DNA from: Blastomyces gilchristii SLH14081
Lineage: Eukaryota > Ascomycota > Eurotiomycetes > Onygenales > Ajellomycetaceae
DNA: 64,000 bases
Assembly: GCF_000003855.2 (NCBI RefSeq)
Contig: NW_003101675.1
Span: 1,676,379 to 1,740,378 of the forward strand
Direction of reading: 5' to 3'
Below, piece after piece: positions 35,480-46,982 of this stretch; positions within the stretch are counted from its first letter, which is position 1, and each line of letters starts with the position of its first letter. The translations under genes were made by a program, and so were the position numbers. The notes under the pieces are model-generated. The model was not told the origin of the DNA and made no database searches. It saw only the letters and a program-made list of their open reading frames with translations.

Positions 35480-37700
35480 TAATCACTTCATTCTTCACAT
35501 CTGATTTCAGGTTATGAAATTTATGAAAAACTCAACACAAACACTGAGATAAACTATGAAATAATTATCAACAGATTGCATTGTAGATTACTGAAGAGTC
35601 ATCTCTCTACTACAATCACTGTAACTTTATTCAGAAATATTCATCATGAACTGATTATAGCTCTGAAGAAATTTTCTGATATCTGAAGTCATCAGAATAC
35701 AGATAATAAAAGAAAAATAATCAGAAAATTACTACTGAGCTGATAAGTTACTCTATCAGATAATAATTTTTAATAACACTAACTTTCTAATTTAAAGAAA
35801 ATCATGTGAAAATAATTCTATATCAGTACTCTGATTTCATAACTCTCATCTAATAACTGTTATGAACAATTACTTTACATGTGTATATCTCTGAATCTTT
35901 CTCTTTAATCAATTGAAAACTCTGAATTCTGAACACTTCTTCAAATGCTTAATTCAAATCTTTATATTTTATATTAATTCTGTCTTCAGTTCAATCTCAA
36001 AATACATTACAAAGTCAATATACAATATCTAGAATCAGAGTTGAAGAATCATCAAAGAGTGTCTCTCACAGTGAATGCATGAACTAGTACAAATAATCTT
36101 ATATTTATAAGAGTTATATGTTATTACATTGATGAGAACTGAACTTATTAAGAGACATTAATTGAATTTAAATCATTGATCAGTAGTCATACTGAGGATT
36201 ATATAGCAGAGATATTAATAACTGTGATTAAAAATAACTATTGAGATATTAGTCTCAGTCTTCTTACAATTATAACTGATAATACTGTGAATAACTACAC
36301 TATAATGAAGAGCTTGAAGTAAAAATTGACTTTGCATTTCTGAAATAGTAAACAAGGTCATATTCTCTGCATTGCTCATGTGATTTAACTTATGATACAA
36401 ACACTGATAAAGAATCTTAACATCAAGACAAAGAATAATGAGATGACTGATTCTTGAGATGAGAATGAGATGAAAGTAATTACTCAAGTAACTTTTACAT
36501 TCACTTTATAAAAGATAATATTTTTTGACAACACTTTGTAATATTGCTTTTTGATAACACTTTTTGATAATGCTACTGTTAATTTTGAATAGATTGACTA
36601 ATAATTTAAATATCACAGATTTAAAACATTGCTAATGTGATTTGTATCTTCTCTAAATAATAACAATGATTTCATAATATTCAATAAATAAATAAATCAG
36701 TCACATCACTGAATATAATACAGGATGTTAGAATATGATGAAGTTCAACATATAAGATAACTGTTCAGACTCTTCAATTGTATCAGATAATTGATCATTG
36801 AGTGCAACACTCTGATTAGAAAAAGATTCAGATATTGAAACTTTCTAATATAAAGTGAACTCAGTTGAAATATGTGATTGATTTACTGTTTCAGTTTTAT
36901 AAGATAATAAAGACAGTCTCAATCACTCATACATCAATGCTGCAGTCAGTCTGATGAGTGTATAACAGTTTATTTACTCATCTTAAGAAGCAGTTGAATC
37001 ACTTAAAAAGAAATTCAGTCTGAGATGATGCTATAGCACAGGCTATTATTACTGTAAGAGATAAACTGGCATATTACTACAGCAAAACTGAACAATCTTT
37101 TGCAGAGTACTATGCTGTAGCAGCTCTACTAGATTTCTCTTATCAAGTTAATATCTACACTTCTCAAGATTGAACAGAGGAGAAATGAGACTCATATGTT
37201 AAATTAGCTCAAGACTACTACAATGTCAACTATCAGAGATTTGAAGGAGCAAATGTTCAAGATATGAAGACAGTGAAATACAATTCTCTAATAAGTAATG
37301 ATCTTTGATAACACTTCATATCACATAAAACTATAATACTAACTTTGAAACAGAACTTGCATACATTGATTATAACTGAAAATCAGATAAAACTACATAT
37401 TTATAAAACTGAATTTAACTGCTATCTTCAAGATAATCTGATGAATTTACATGTTAAATCAATTCTAGAGTTATGAAAAATTGTTGAGAGTACATATTCA
37501 ACTATTGCACTGATAATATGTGATATTCTGATAATTTCATTGACAGAGATGAGAATGAAGTGAAAGTTCAACTCAAGTTAAGATATTTATCACTATCACT
37601 GAAAACAATTATAAGGAGAAATAATCAAGAAACTTATAATTATAAAACATGAAATTATCAGACAGTTTAATATCTCTGATCACAGTATATCAGAGAAGTG
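35480..37700 (+). pseudogene. hAT transposase (broken)
   Basis: Recognised from ordered hAT blocks read through TGA stops: RVSLTVNAWTSTNN (36056 on), a YYIDENW stretch, HTEDYIAEIL (36190 on), LLTIITDNTVNNYTM (36260-36306) with a catalytic-type Asp, a VRxWWSST-like block (near 36728), ALLDFSYQVN (37122-37150), and a C-terminal dimerisation domain with WKIVESTYSTIALI and a later IYHYHW segment (37465-37620). These are the blocks of the hAT RNase-H-fold core and its hATC domain. TGA replaces Trp or Arg in many places, so no active enzyme is encoded. Exon limits are not determined. Confidence 0.8.
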
Positions 37701-38086
37701 TAGTTTTCATGAGAAAGTGAAGAATAAACTTATACAAGAATGTATTTAGTTGTTTCATGAGTGTTATTAATAATCATTACTAAATTCTGATTATATAAGC
37801 AATCACTGAATGAACTGAATGAGACTGATTTTAATCTTCAGTCTCAGTCTCATTCTGATTTTGAAAGAATGATCATCTTTCACAGTTTATTCTGGGAAAT
37901 TACTTTCATTTCACTGTTCTTGAATTAAATCTGGTCATTTTTCACACCATTTCTCTCAGAAATGGTTCATTTTCAGATTTTTTTGAGGCTTGGTCCTGGT
38001 GAGACTCACGCCAAGAAATGTATGAAACCAGACCAAATGAGATCAAATGTGAAATTCATGGTCCCGGCGGCCAGTCTAGCTGCAAT

Positions 38087-39300
38087 CAGCTGACTAAGTC
38101 AGATATGATCATATTATTGAATTGAATGTGAACTCACAGATAGACAGTTAACAGAATTTTAACAAGTCTTAAGATCTGTCATATTTCTACACAGAAAAGT
38201 AAAGTCATTATAAATAACTGATGAAAAGATGAATCTCACAGATCTGAAGTAATATTCATTCTTACAAATATGAAATGAGTTTTTCAAATGAATCTTGTAT
38301 AACTTTGAGAAAGTAAATATATAAGATAAGTATTATAAATACTTCACTGAGTGTAGATAAGTGAGTAATCTTACATCATACTTCACACACTTCAGTTTAC
38401 ACTATCTTATATTGAATGAAGAGCTTTTAATATCTTTTTGTTTACAGATCTTCATTTATAATCTTATATCTGAGTTGAGAGCAGAATGAAAATACTTAAC
38501 CTTATAATCAGATACAGTGAAAGAAGTGTACAACATTCTCATTATACAGGAACAAGTGAGTTAATTATATCAGAAAATACTGCAATCAAGTATGTCTCAG
38601 CAGATAATAAGTAATCAGACTTCTATGATACAAGTCACACACTCAGATATGATGAATCTAGATCTGAATATTATCACTAAAGCACTGAATCTCTTAAAAA
38701 AGAGATTCTCTGAGTGAAAATCTTGATATTATGAGTATTAAGCTTACTTCAACTACAGATGCTAAAATCATGATATAAAAGATTACACACAGTATATACA
38801 GTCAAGAAAAGCAAGAAAGTCAAAAAATAAGCAGGATCAGTGAGCTCAGAGACACTCACTGATATTATATGAAAAGTCTTCAAAGTGAAAGAGATGTCTG
38901 TATTAGATGATTCTCTGAATTCTGTGAATATTAAGAGAAAGCAGGCTTCTGAATGAGATGTGAGTGAGAATGATGAAGCAGACACTCATCTCAATGTCTT
39001 AAGACCTGAAATATTAATGTATACAAAGCACTTGAGTAAGAATCAAGAGATGACTGTAAAAGTGTTAGCAGACACAGAAGCTTCTACATAATATATTAAT
39101 AATTATATAATTTGAAGACTGAAAGAGATCTGCTAAGTGAAGAATTCCTGATATATAAGATTATCTAATAACTGATATTTGATATCATCTGTAAGAGTAA
39201 GAGTTCTCTTACACTTTGAAGAATAATCTTACTATATTTGAGTGTGAGAGCTGCAGAATGTGAAATATAATCTTATTCTCAGACTTAATTGATTTTAAAG
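38087..39300 (+). pseudogene. Gypsy A gag C-terminal part and protease
   Basis: Continues the Gag frame after the hAT element with Trp-position TGA stops (near 38140-38480). A Lys/Asp-rich linker follows (38790-38990). The aspartic protease lies near 39050-39300: VLADTEAST (39064-39090) corresponds to the active-site D-T-G-A/S with Gly changed to Glu, a G-to-A change that would abolish activity. No Cys/His knuckle was clearly seen. Confidence 0.65.
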
Positions 39301-40990
39301 GTTCAATCTGCAGATTCAATAGCATACATGTCATATACAGTTAACTGATAAAAAGATAACAGTTCATACAATTCTATCAACTGATATGAGAAGGACATTT
39401 CACATCTCTGATATAGAAGAGTTAAATCTGCTTATACATTAATAAGCAAAGAGAACAATTCACAAGACCTCATTTAAAAGCATTCTATATATAATATGAG
39501 ACCTGGAAGCAGAGAAAATCAAGATAAAGAATATATGAGAGAATAAGTATATAAAGAAGCTTCTGAAGAAGTATGAAAAGATCTTCTGAACAGATCTTTC
39601 ATCAGAATTGTCACTGAAATGAGAATTTGTACATGAGATTAACACAGGGAATATAAAATCAGTCAATCAGAATGCATACTCTCTGTCACAAATGCATCTT
39701 GAAAAACAGAAGTGTCAGATCACAGACCTTCTAGAACAAGGTCTTATACAACTCTTATCAAGTGCATGAGACTTTTCAGTTCTATTTATAAAAAAGGTGA
39801 GTGAGAAGTGATGAATGTGTATCAATTATCAAGTACTTAATAAGCTTATGATCAAGAATGAATATTCACTGTCATGAATTCAATAACAATTGAATACAGT
39901 TGAAAACATCTGATATCTATCAAAGATTAATCTTCTCTCAGAATACTGACAGATCTGTGTAGACAAACTGTCAGTCTCACAAATCACATTTAATATATAA
40001 TAAGAAAAGTTCAAATTTCTGATAATATCATTCAGTCTAACAAATGTGCCTGTCATCTTTTAAATGATGATGAATATAATTCTTTATAAATAGAATGAAA
40101 TCTCATGTCTTGTATATCTCAATGACATTCTAGTCTTTTCAAACTCATATAACAAATATCTGAAGTATCTCAATGAAGTGCTTATAACTCTGACAGAGTA
40201 TAAGCTCTATATTAAATTAACAAAGTGTGTGTTTGAAATAGAAGAGTTGAAGTTCATAGAATATATAGTGAGTAGTGACTGTATACACCTCATCTCAGAG
40301 AAATTAAATGTCATAGTAAATTAGCTGCAGCTGAGAAATATATACTATATATAATAGTTTCTTAAGTTAATCTTATATTACTGCAGATTTATCAAGAATT
40401 TTATATAAATATTTACATCACTCTTAGATCTCTTAAGAGAAATGAATGCAAATCTGTAAAAGAAGAAGTTTTATTCAATTATCTGAAATGCTGTATGTGA
40501 AGAGGCTTTTCTCACACTGAGAGAACATATAATAATATTCTCAGTACTTATTCAATCAGATTGTAATAAACCTTTCTACATTGAGACAGATACATCTGAA
40601 TGAGCTATCAGAGATGCTCTTCTACAGATGAGTAAGAATGACAAGCTGCATCTGATGATGTATAATGATAGAAAACTATCAGACACTGAGCTCAATTATT
40701 CAGTGTATGAAAAGAAATTGTTAGTGATTAAGTATATGCTGATATTATGAAATAGATATATTAATAACAGATATATAACAACAGTGATCACAGATTACAA
40801 AAGCCTTATCTATCTATAATTAATAATAAAACCTTTCAAATACTTAGTATGTTGAATCTCAGAGTTCTAAGTATATAATCTTCATATTAAATACTGAAAG
40901 AAATCAGACACTGTAATGTCTGATGCAATCAGTCACAGACTCAATTTCATGAATGAGAGTCCTGCAAATCAGGCACAAGAGAAGTTTGTA
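39301..40990 (+). pseudogene. Gypsy A reverse transcriptase and RNase H
   Basis: RT from about 39580: LEKQKCQITDLLEQGLIQ (39698 on), a block ending FSVLFIKKVS, an INYQVLNKLMIKNEYSL stretch (39820 on), and the catalytic region VYLNDILVFSNS (40111 on) where YLDD has become YLND. RNase H from about 40500: EEAFLTLREHIIIFSVLIQS, FYIETDTSEWAI (40578 on), NYSVYEKKLLVIKYM (40695 on), ITDYKSLIYL (40790 on). Order and motifs are those of Ty3/Gypsy pol. TGA and TAA stops are scattered throughout. Confidence 0.85.
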
Positions 40991-42930
40991 TTAAATACAC
41001 TGAGAGAATGCAAGGAATCAGAATGAGTGAATATTATAATCTCTCACTTGAAGAATGATAAGATGTCAGATGTTAAGTGTCTCATGAAAGTAGTAGAAGA
41101 GATGCTTTCAAACTTCAAGCTGAGAAAATTGAAAAATGATGTTATACTTTACTGTGATCTAGAATATGTGGAAGCTCTCTATCTAGAATACTTATTTAGA
41201 CACAACTTGATAACTCACATGCACAAGGAATTCAGTCACTTAGAAAGCTCTGAACTCATGAGTGTACTCAAATCAAGAGTATACTGGCCAAGCATGGCTG
41301 AGAACATTCAGATGTATACTCATGAGTACCTGAATTATCAGATCATGAAAGAATCTAAGAAAGGATTAGAATATGAGAAAGCATAACATCAGATGAAGTG
41401 TATAATACAACTGTTCAAATAATGAGAAGTGAATCTCATAGATATACTGCTGCAGATACTAAATGAAAATTAATGAATAATCACTGCTATTGATTACACT
41501 ACTGACTGGTCAGTCATGAAAGCAGTTTCAGAGATGACAGAGAAGATAGTGATGAAGTTTCTATATAATGAGATCTATGTCAACTATGAAATGCTGCGTG
41601 AGATTCTAACTGATAATAATGTGAACCTCATAGAAGAAGTGATGAGGCATTTTATAAGCCAGTTACAGACAAGACATTGTAGAACAATATTATATCATCT
41701 GCAGATGAATAGAAAAGTGAAATACTTGAATGAAATCTTGAGTAACATACTGATGAAATATCTAATAAGCAAGTCTATGAGATTATGAGATGAATATCTT
41801 AGTCAGATGCTATTAGTAATATGAATTCAGTAGCATACAGTCATCAAGTGTTTATCATTCTATCTGTTGTATGAATTACACCCACACATTTCAGAGAATG
41901 CTTCAGAAAAGATAAGAAAGAGAACAGCAGTTACAGACACAGTAGTAGCAGTTGCAGACATAACAGTCACAGACACAGAATCAAGATTGAAAGAGATCAG
42001 TCATATATATATAAAAGCTAATAAGTTACTTCTGAACTGAGCAATTCAATCAAAAAGAATATGAGACTCACTAGTTAAGAAATCAAGTCTCAAAATAAAA
42101 ATATGAGTTCTTATACACAATAAGAGTTCTGAGAAGTTTCAATCTAGATGATTTGAGTTATATAAAATACTCAAATCACATTCTCTGAGAACATACATAT
42201 TGAAAGAACCAGAGGAACAGGTCTTATACAACTTAATAAATAATTCATAACTTATGAAAGTAAAGATGCAAGACTCGAGTGAATTATAATTATCTACAGC
42301 ACTATTATCAGTATTGAAAAAGAAGAGACTTATAATTGAAAAGTCTCATGAAGTAAGAGAAATCATAGATACTTATAAATCAGATAATCTCACTTATTCT
42401 GATCTTTTCATGATTATAAGAAAAGAATGGGAAGAAATGAAGAAATCAGATAAACATCATACTTCAATAAGTGATGAAACTGTAGCCAGTTATATGATAA
42501 TATGTCACAGACAGTAGATGCAATACAGTAAAGAACAGTCTCAAAGCAGCAGACTTACACATGAATCAGATTGCAGAAGAAAAAGGAATTCAGAGTTGAA
42601 TTTAACTATTTATATCAGTTCAATCACAGAGATAACAGAGAATGAAGCATCTGAAACATCTGCAGATGTATGAGATTAAGTCATCTTAATCTCTGAGAAT
42701 GCTTAGAGATTAGATAAGATTAGTTTTAATGAGCTGTTCACTGTAGTGATCTGAGCAGGTGAAGAGAGACAGTATAATATATGAGATAGAATTACAAAAG
42801 ATGAAAGCTGCTGAACCTAGTCACTGAATGCTGTATTATATAGAGATCATGTAAGAGTAGTAACTAGCAGATAAAGAAAAAGTATAAGAAAAGAAAAGAG
42901 ATAATGAATTAGTCATCAATTATAAGAGTT
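40991..42930 (+). pseudogene. Gypsy A integrase with long C-terminal tail
   Basis: A long open block, 41027-41386, holds the zinc-binding region (HKEFSHLESSELMSVL, VYWPSMAENIQMYTHEYLNYQ; the expected CxxC is Tyr/Tyr). The DDE core follows: ITAIDYTTDWS (41490 on) and ILTDNNVNLIEEVM (41605 on). The C-terminal subdomain near 42140-42250 reads SRWFELYKIL, TYILKEPEEQVLYNLINNS, the G-P-Y/F-type module of many fungal Gypsy integrases. The same frame runs on for about 220 codons (EIIDTYKSDNLTYSDLFMII and later) to about 42930. The function of this tail is unknown; it is not a clear chromodomain. Confidence 0.82.
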
Positions 42931-43569
42931 GACTGTAAAAGACAAATGTTATCATACACATCTCATTCATTTTTATACATTACATATTAATCTATTTCCA
43001 ACATCACATCACTTAAAAAACATCAAAAACAAAGGAAATCTCAAAACTCGAGATCTGTAAGAGATTTGAGAGTCATAAGCTGCTCTTGTAATAACACTGT
43101 ACATGTCTTCAATTTCTCTACTGCTCTGTATACAACATTAATGTCATTTATCACAAGATTGACTGAAATACCAATATAGAAATGTGTACATGTACACATA
43201 GAAAAATTGAAGAAGAGTGTGAGACTCACAGAATCAGAAGCCAGGACAGAGAGAACAGAGATGAAAGAAATGAAAGAAGAAGAAGATGCAGAATCAGATA
43301 AATAATAGTGAGAGTCACTCAGAACTGAACACTTATAATTCAGTGTATGCACAACCTTCTCTGCAGAGAAGAGAGAAGAAGCAACAGAAGAAGCTTAAGA
43401 GTAAGAGAAGATAGTCTCAGCAGTGTTATCATCTTCAATTAGAATGATCTCTGATATCAAAGCAACTAAGAACTATTGTTAGTGTACAAAAATCATAAAA
43501 TCAGAGATGAGAACAGTTACTGAATAAACACTTACTGGTCTTAGAGTTGTATATATAATTACAACATGC
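42931..43569. other. Gypsy A spacer between integrase and extra ORF
   Basis: AT-rich sequence with no recognised domain. A run rich in CA/AA (42950-43040) is followed by mixed sequence. Short ORFs on the minus strand (43041-43352) have stops on both sides and no conservation that could be tested here. Confidence 0.4.
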
Positions 43570-44893
43570 ATGAGGCTTCTTCAGAGAAGAGAGAGAGACA
43601 CAGAGAAATACAGAAAGCAGAATACAGCATGTGAACAGCTCATTCTTACAACAATATTTCAGATAAGATGTATGAGTCTTACATCTGCAGGTGTAAAAGA
43701 GTATAACATCTGCATTTCTGTTTCTGAAAACACAGATATCTTTTGTCTGCATTACAAAGTCAGACAACAGATATCAGAGAATAGACTGATACAGATCTAT
43801 CATTCTGAAGAAATTCATCAGAGTGAATATCTCTGTAATATTGAACTTTACAGTTGTAAAAAGTTTCTTGATATCTGTGAACATCATAACTTTGTACATA
43901 ATAAAACTCATAATAATTTTCTCTAAGAACAGAAAAAATCAGCATCAGAAAGAAAAGATGAAAAAGAAAAAGACTTATAATCTCAACACTGTTAAGAAGA
44001 GAGATGATTCTTTGATATGAATAAATGATTACTTTATTATGAATATTTAAAATAAATGTAATAATCAGTGTCTGCAACTGAGCTTTAGATAGTCATGTTA
44101 TATACAGTCTTTATACAATAAATCATTCTAGAGATCAGTAAGAAGGATGAGAGTATACACACTGAGAAATATGATTCATTAAGTCTATATAATATCTTCT
44201 TGAAATGAGAAGAGCTGATAATGAAAGCAGAGACAGTAGAATCAGAGAGAGCAGAGATAGTAGAAGTGAGAGAATCAGACACAGAGATAGAGATAGTAAG
44301 AGCAGAAGAATCAGACACAGAAGCAGATGTAGAAGATTGAGAGAGAGTAGTAGAGAAAGAAACAGAGAGAGTAGAAGAGAATGCAGAAGACTCAGTTATA
44401 CATAACACAGACAATTTCTTTATTATCATGTTCTTCAAGTTCTCAATCAATGATTTAATATTGAGTTCACTATCATTGATAGATACAGATCTGTCAACAC
44501 ATGAAGATTCTATATGAATAAAAATAAACATATCAGCATCTATGTTCATGTAAAATCATGTCAGAAAATACAATCAGAAACCTGCTGAGAAGAAAAACAG
44601 TTGAGAATATATAAGAAGATGAAGAAGATGTGTCATTCATGATAATATATTCTGACAATTGTTAGAAGATAAACAAGTTCTGATCACATTTCACAACATA
44701 TTATACTTACTGCTAATGAACTGCCTGATATGAGCACTACAATGATACTTGTTATGAGAATGAGAGGTCATCATCAGAAACATGTATGATGTGATAGATA
44801 AATGAATAGAAGATATTGAACAGAAGAAGAGACAGTAATCTTGAATGAGATAATGATAATGTTTGATGATAATGATGATGAAGAAGATGATTG
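43570..44893 (+). pseudogene. Extra 3' ORF of Gypsy family A, acidic protein of unknown function
   Basis: Open from 43570 for 118 codons (Arg-rich start, then SAGVKEYNICISVSENTDIF, EIHQSEYLCNIELYSCKKFL, ICEHHNFVHNKTHNNFL). The same frame continues past stops of Gln/Arg type into an acidic segment (44210-44400; MKAETVESERAEIVEVRESD) and on to about 44560. A second frame then reads on to an acidic end near 44890. The block is collinear with 29270-30490 in the other A copy, and the protein-level match in this plus frame is clear (same order of residues, differences mostly from transitions). No known domain is recognised. Some Cys/His are conserved. It lies between integrase and 3' LTR, where env-like genes sit in some LTR elements, but no signal peptide or membrane segment was recognised. 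Confidence 0.55.
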
Positions 44894-45080
44894 AAGAATG
44901 AGAAAAGTTAGTGAATAAGTGATGTAATATAGTGAAAGTTTCTTTGTGAGAGTGTATGCAGAATACTAGCCAAATCAGAGATAGATCACATGATTGTGAA
45001 CACTAGTGACACACTAATCTGTATGAAGCTAGAATGAATGTCATGATTATGTGAGTATGACTGAATCTGATAAGAGAGAA

Positions 45081-45247
45081 TGTAATTCAGAAGAACATAC
45101 AACTGTCAGATAATAACACAGCTGCTTTCAAACTTGCTTACAAATGTAAAGAGGCCATAGCGGCCACTAATTAATTTAGCGTATAATATATAAGAAGCCG
45201 GCGTACGCCTGTAATCGTACGCTGGCTCAAGCAACCTTTGAATCACA
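45081..45247 (+). repeat. 3' LTR of Gypsy family A
   Basis: 167 bases, TGTAATTC...GAATCACA, preceded by a purine-rich stretch (45069-45080). Its right half keeps CpG (GCCGGCGTACG...CGTACGCTGGC hairpin), while its left half is more decayed than the 5' LTR. Confidence 0.85.
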
Positions 45248-45251
45248 ATAT

Positions 45252-46381
45252 AGAGATGTTTAAATATTAAGAAAGAAAGTAAGCTCTATTTACTGTAAAA
45301 ATCTCACAGATTTGTAAGAAGAACAGCTTCTTTTTTATATCAATTAATTAACAGATTGCAGTTTCTCTTGTATATTTCAAATTCTTTATAATCTCATTGT
45401 TGAAATTCTAAAAGTATCTATTAAAATTAACTGAGTATTATAATTCTGTCAGTGCTATAAGAATATAAATTATATAATCAAGTCATTCTATCTTTAAAAT
45501 ATTAATCAAAAATACAAGATTGTAGATAATTTGATATATTTTAAGTAGTATTTTAAACTTATAATAGATTTCTTTCTTCTACTGATTTTTTACTTCTTAC
45601 TAATTAATTTATAACTATAGATAAAAATCACTTAATATAATATTAAATCTATAAATATTTATAACTTTGATAAGAAAGAATTTCTATTAAAACTTATTCA
45701 CACTTTTAAATATATTATATTGATTATTTCACTTTAATCAGATTATATAATAGATACTAGTCAGAATAATAGTTAAGAATTTATAACACTACTTATCTTA
45801 ATTTATACAGATAAAATCTTACTCTTATTTACTCTTATATATTAAGAAGAATTAAGAGATATATAAGATACTTAACTGAAGAATTTTAATAATAAAAAGA
45901 ATCAGATCTATTTTACTACTTCAGTAAATAAATAAAGTAATAATAAATATAAATTAATATAATTAATAAAGATCTTTGAATCTCTTATAAAAAAGAAAGT
46001 AGAATATAAATATAGACTTTTTGTACTAAATAGTCACTTCTCTTACATTAATATAATATTTATTAATTATATAGATTATTATCAGATTCTACTTACTATC
46101 TTTTTTTCTTATTCTACACACTGATTATAGTTACTAGATATTGAAATATTTAAATCATTGAGTAAATTATACTTTAATTAACTGAATAAATAGATAAGAA
46201 CTGAAATAAGATTTATATACACTATAAAGAGATCTTTTTAACAGTTATTTAACACTGTATAAAAGAAAGTAGTTATATTTTTAAATATTATATTCATATT
46301 CACTACTACTAATTTATATTTATTTAATTCAGAATAAGTTCATAAAAAGCTTGTAATATAGTTTTATACTCTCTTAGATAT
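45252..46381 (+). pseudogene. Fot1/pogo (Tc1-mariner type) transposase, part 1
   Basis: Very AT-rich, with stops in all frames, but one plus frame keeps the DDE_1 pattern of Fot1/pogo transposases: an EFITLLILIYTD block (45772 on), VNKWSNNKYKLIWLIKIFE (45922 on), YRLFVLNSHFSYI (46003 on) standing for the L-D-G-H-x-S-H motif, a proline/His-type IFFLILHTDYSYWILKYLNH region (46105 on) standing for PPHSTHxLQPLD, and ISSWKACNIVLYSLR (46335 on) standing for the conserved FRxxGLxPxxP end block. The catalytic Asp of the second motif is Asn. Split at 46381 by Gypsy B (target duplication GATAT); it resumes at 54761. Assignment is by pattern, through heavy mutation. Confidence 0.65.
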
Positions 46382-46925
46382 TGTCACGCCTCCGGCCGCG
46401 CCAAGGCCCTGTTGCGGTTTCGCACGGCTCATCGCTTCCCTGCGGATGATTCCATTCATCCCGCAGGCTGTTCAAACCGGTTTTCAACCACTCTATAACA
46501 TCATTCAGATATATTATAGAAAGATCTGATTAATAAATATAAGAATCCTGCTTCTATACAAGATCAGCAGATTACTCTTTCTTAGTAGTGAGATTCTTCT
46601 GAGATATTACTTCAGCTATTTTCACTCATGAAATGAAAGAAAGATATTGACTCATTATCTATATAGAATAGCTAGATACTAACTTCTTATCAAAGAAGTC
46701 AGTAATTCATTTTTCTTCTACTGAAATATATATAAGAGTTACTGCATTTCTTATACAATCTTCTTAGTATACTAAGTATTATATCTGTGATATTCTCATA
46801 ATAACTCTATAGTCTACAAGCTCACTATTTAAGCAAGATAGTCAATCTTACTTATACAGCTTCTTAAACAACTATCTCTATATAATACTGTTAACTAGTA
46901 ACTGCTTCAGTTTTATTATATTATA
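46382..46925 (+). repeat. 5' LTR of Gypsy B copy 1
   Basis: Starts TGTCACGCCTCCGGCCGCG. The first about 110 bases are GC-rich with many CpG; the rest is AT-rich and mutated. It aligns end to end with 54217-54760, in which the reverse holds: the start is mutated and the last about 40 bases are GC-rich. Confidence 0.9.
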
Positions 46926-46982
46926 ATTCAAATCACTCAATCTGATTACAAGTTTGAATCAGTCAAGCTCTAACAGACTGAT

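Larger units (their letters stand above)
32262..38078 (+). mobile_element. hAT DNA transposon, 5.8 kb, full length but dead
   Basis: Terminal inverted repeats TAGACTGACTG (left) and the complement of TAGACTGGCCG (right). 8-bp target duplication GCTGTAAT (32254-32261) / GCTGCAAT (38079-38086), differing by one C/T. An 8-bp duplication and the transposase blocks (see 35480-37700) place it in the hAT superfamily. About 100 bases of the right end match the left end of the MITE at 48815, and the first about 45 bases of the left end match the other MITE end, so the MITEs are internal-deletion derivatives. It also holds an A-rich tract, a TCATTA microsatellite and a second coding-like region. Confidence 0.88.
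31170..45247 (+). mobile_element. Gypsy family A retrotransposon, interrupted by a hAT element
   Basis: Two 167-bp LTRs (31170-31336, 45081-45247) with inverted ends TGTRATTC...GAATYACA. ATAT flanks both sides (31166-31169, 45248-45251), a possible 4-bp target duplication that is weak in such AT-rich DNA. Without the 5817-bp hAT insertion (and its 8-bp duplication) the element is about 8.25 kb. Order: LTR, gag, protease, RT, RNase H, integrase, an extra ORF, a purine-rich stretch (GATAAGAGAGAA, 45069-45080), LTR. All genes are broken by RIP-type mutation. Confidence 0.88.

Noticed and set aside
44085..44549. 154-codon Ser-rich minus-strand ORF in Gypsy A, as a possible antisense gene
   Set aside because: The plus strand encodes an acidic (Glu/Asp/Ser) segment in frame with the ORF at 43570 and readable in the second copy; the Ser/Leu-rich reverse reading is its shadow.
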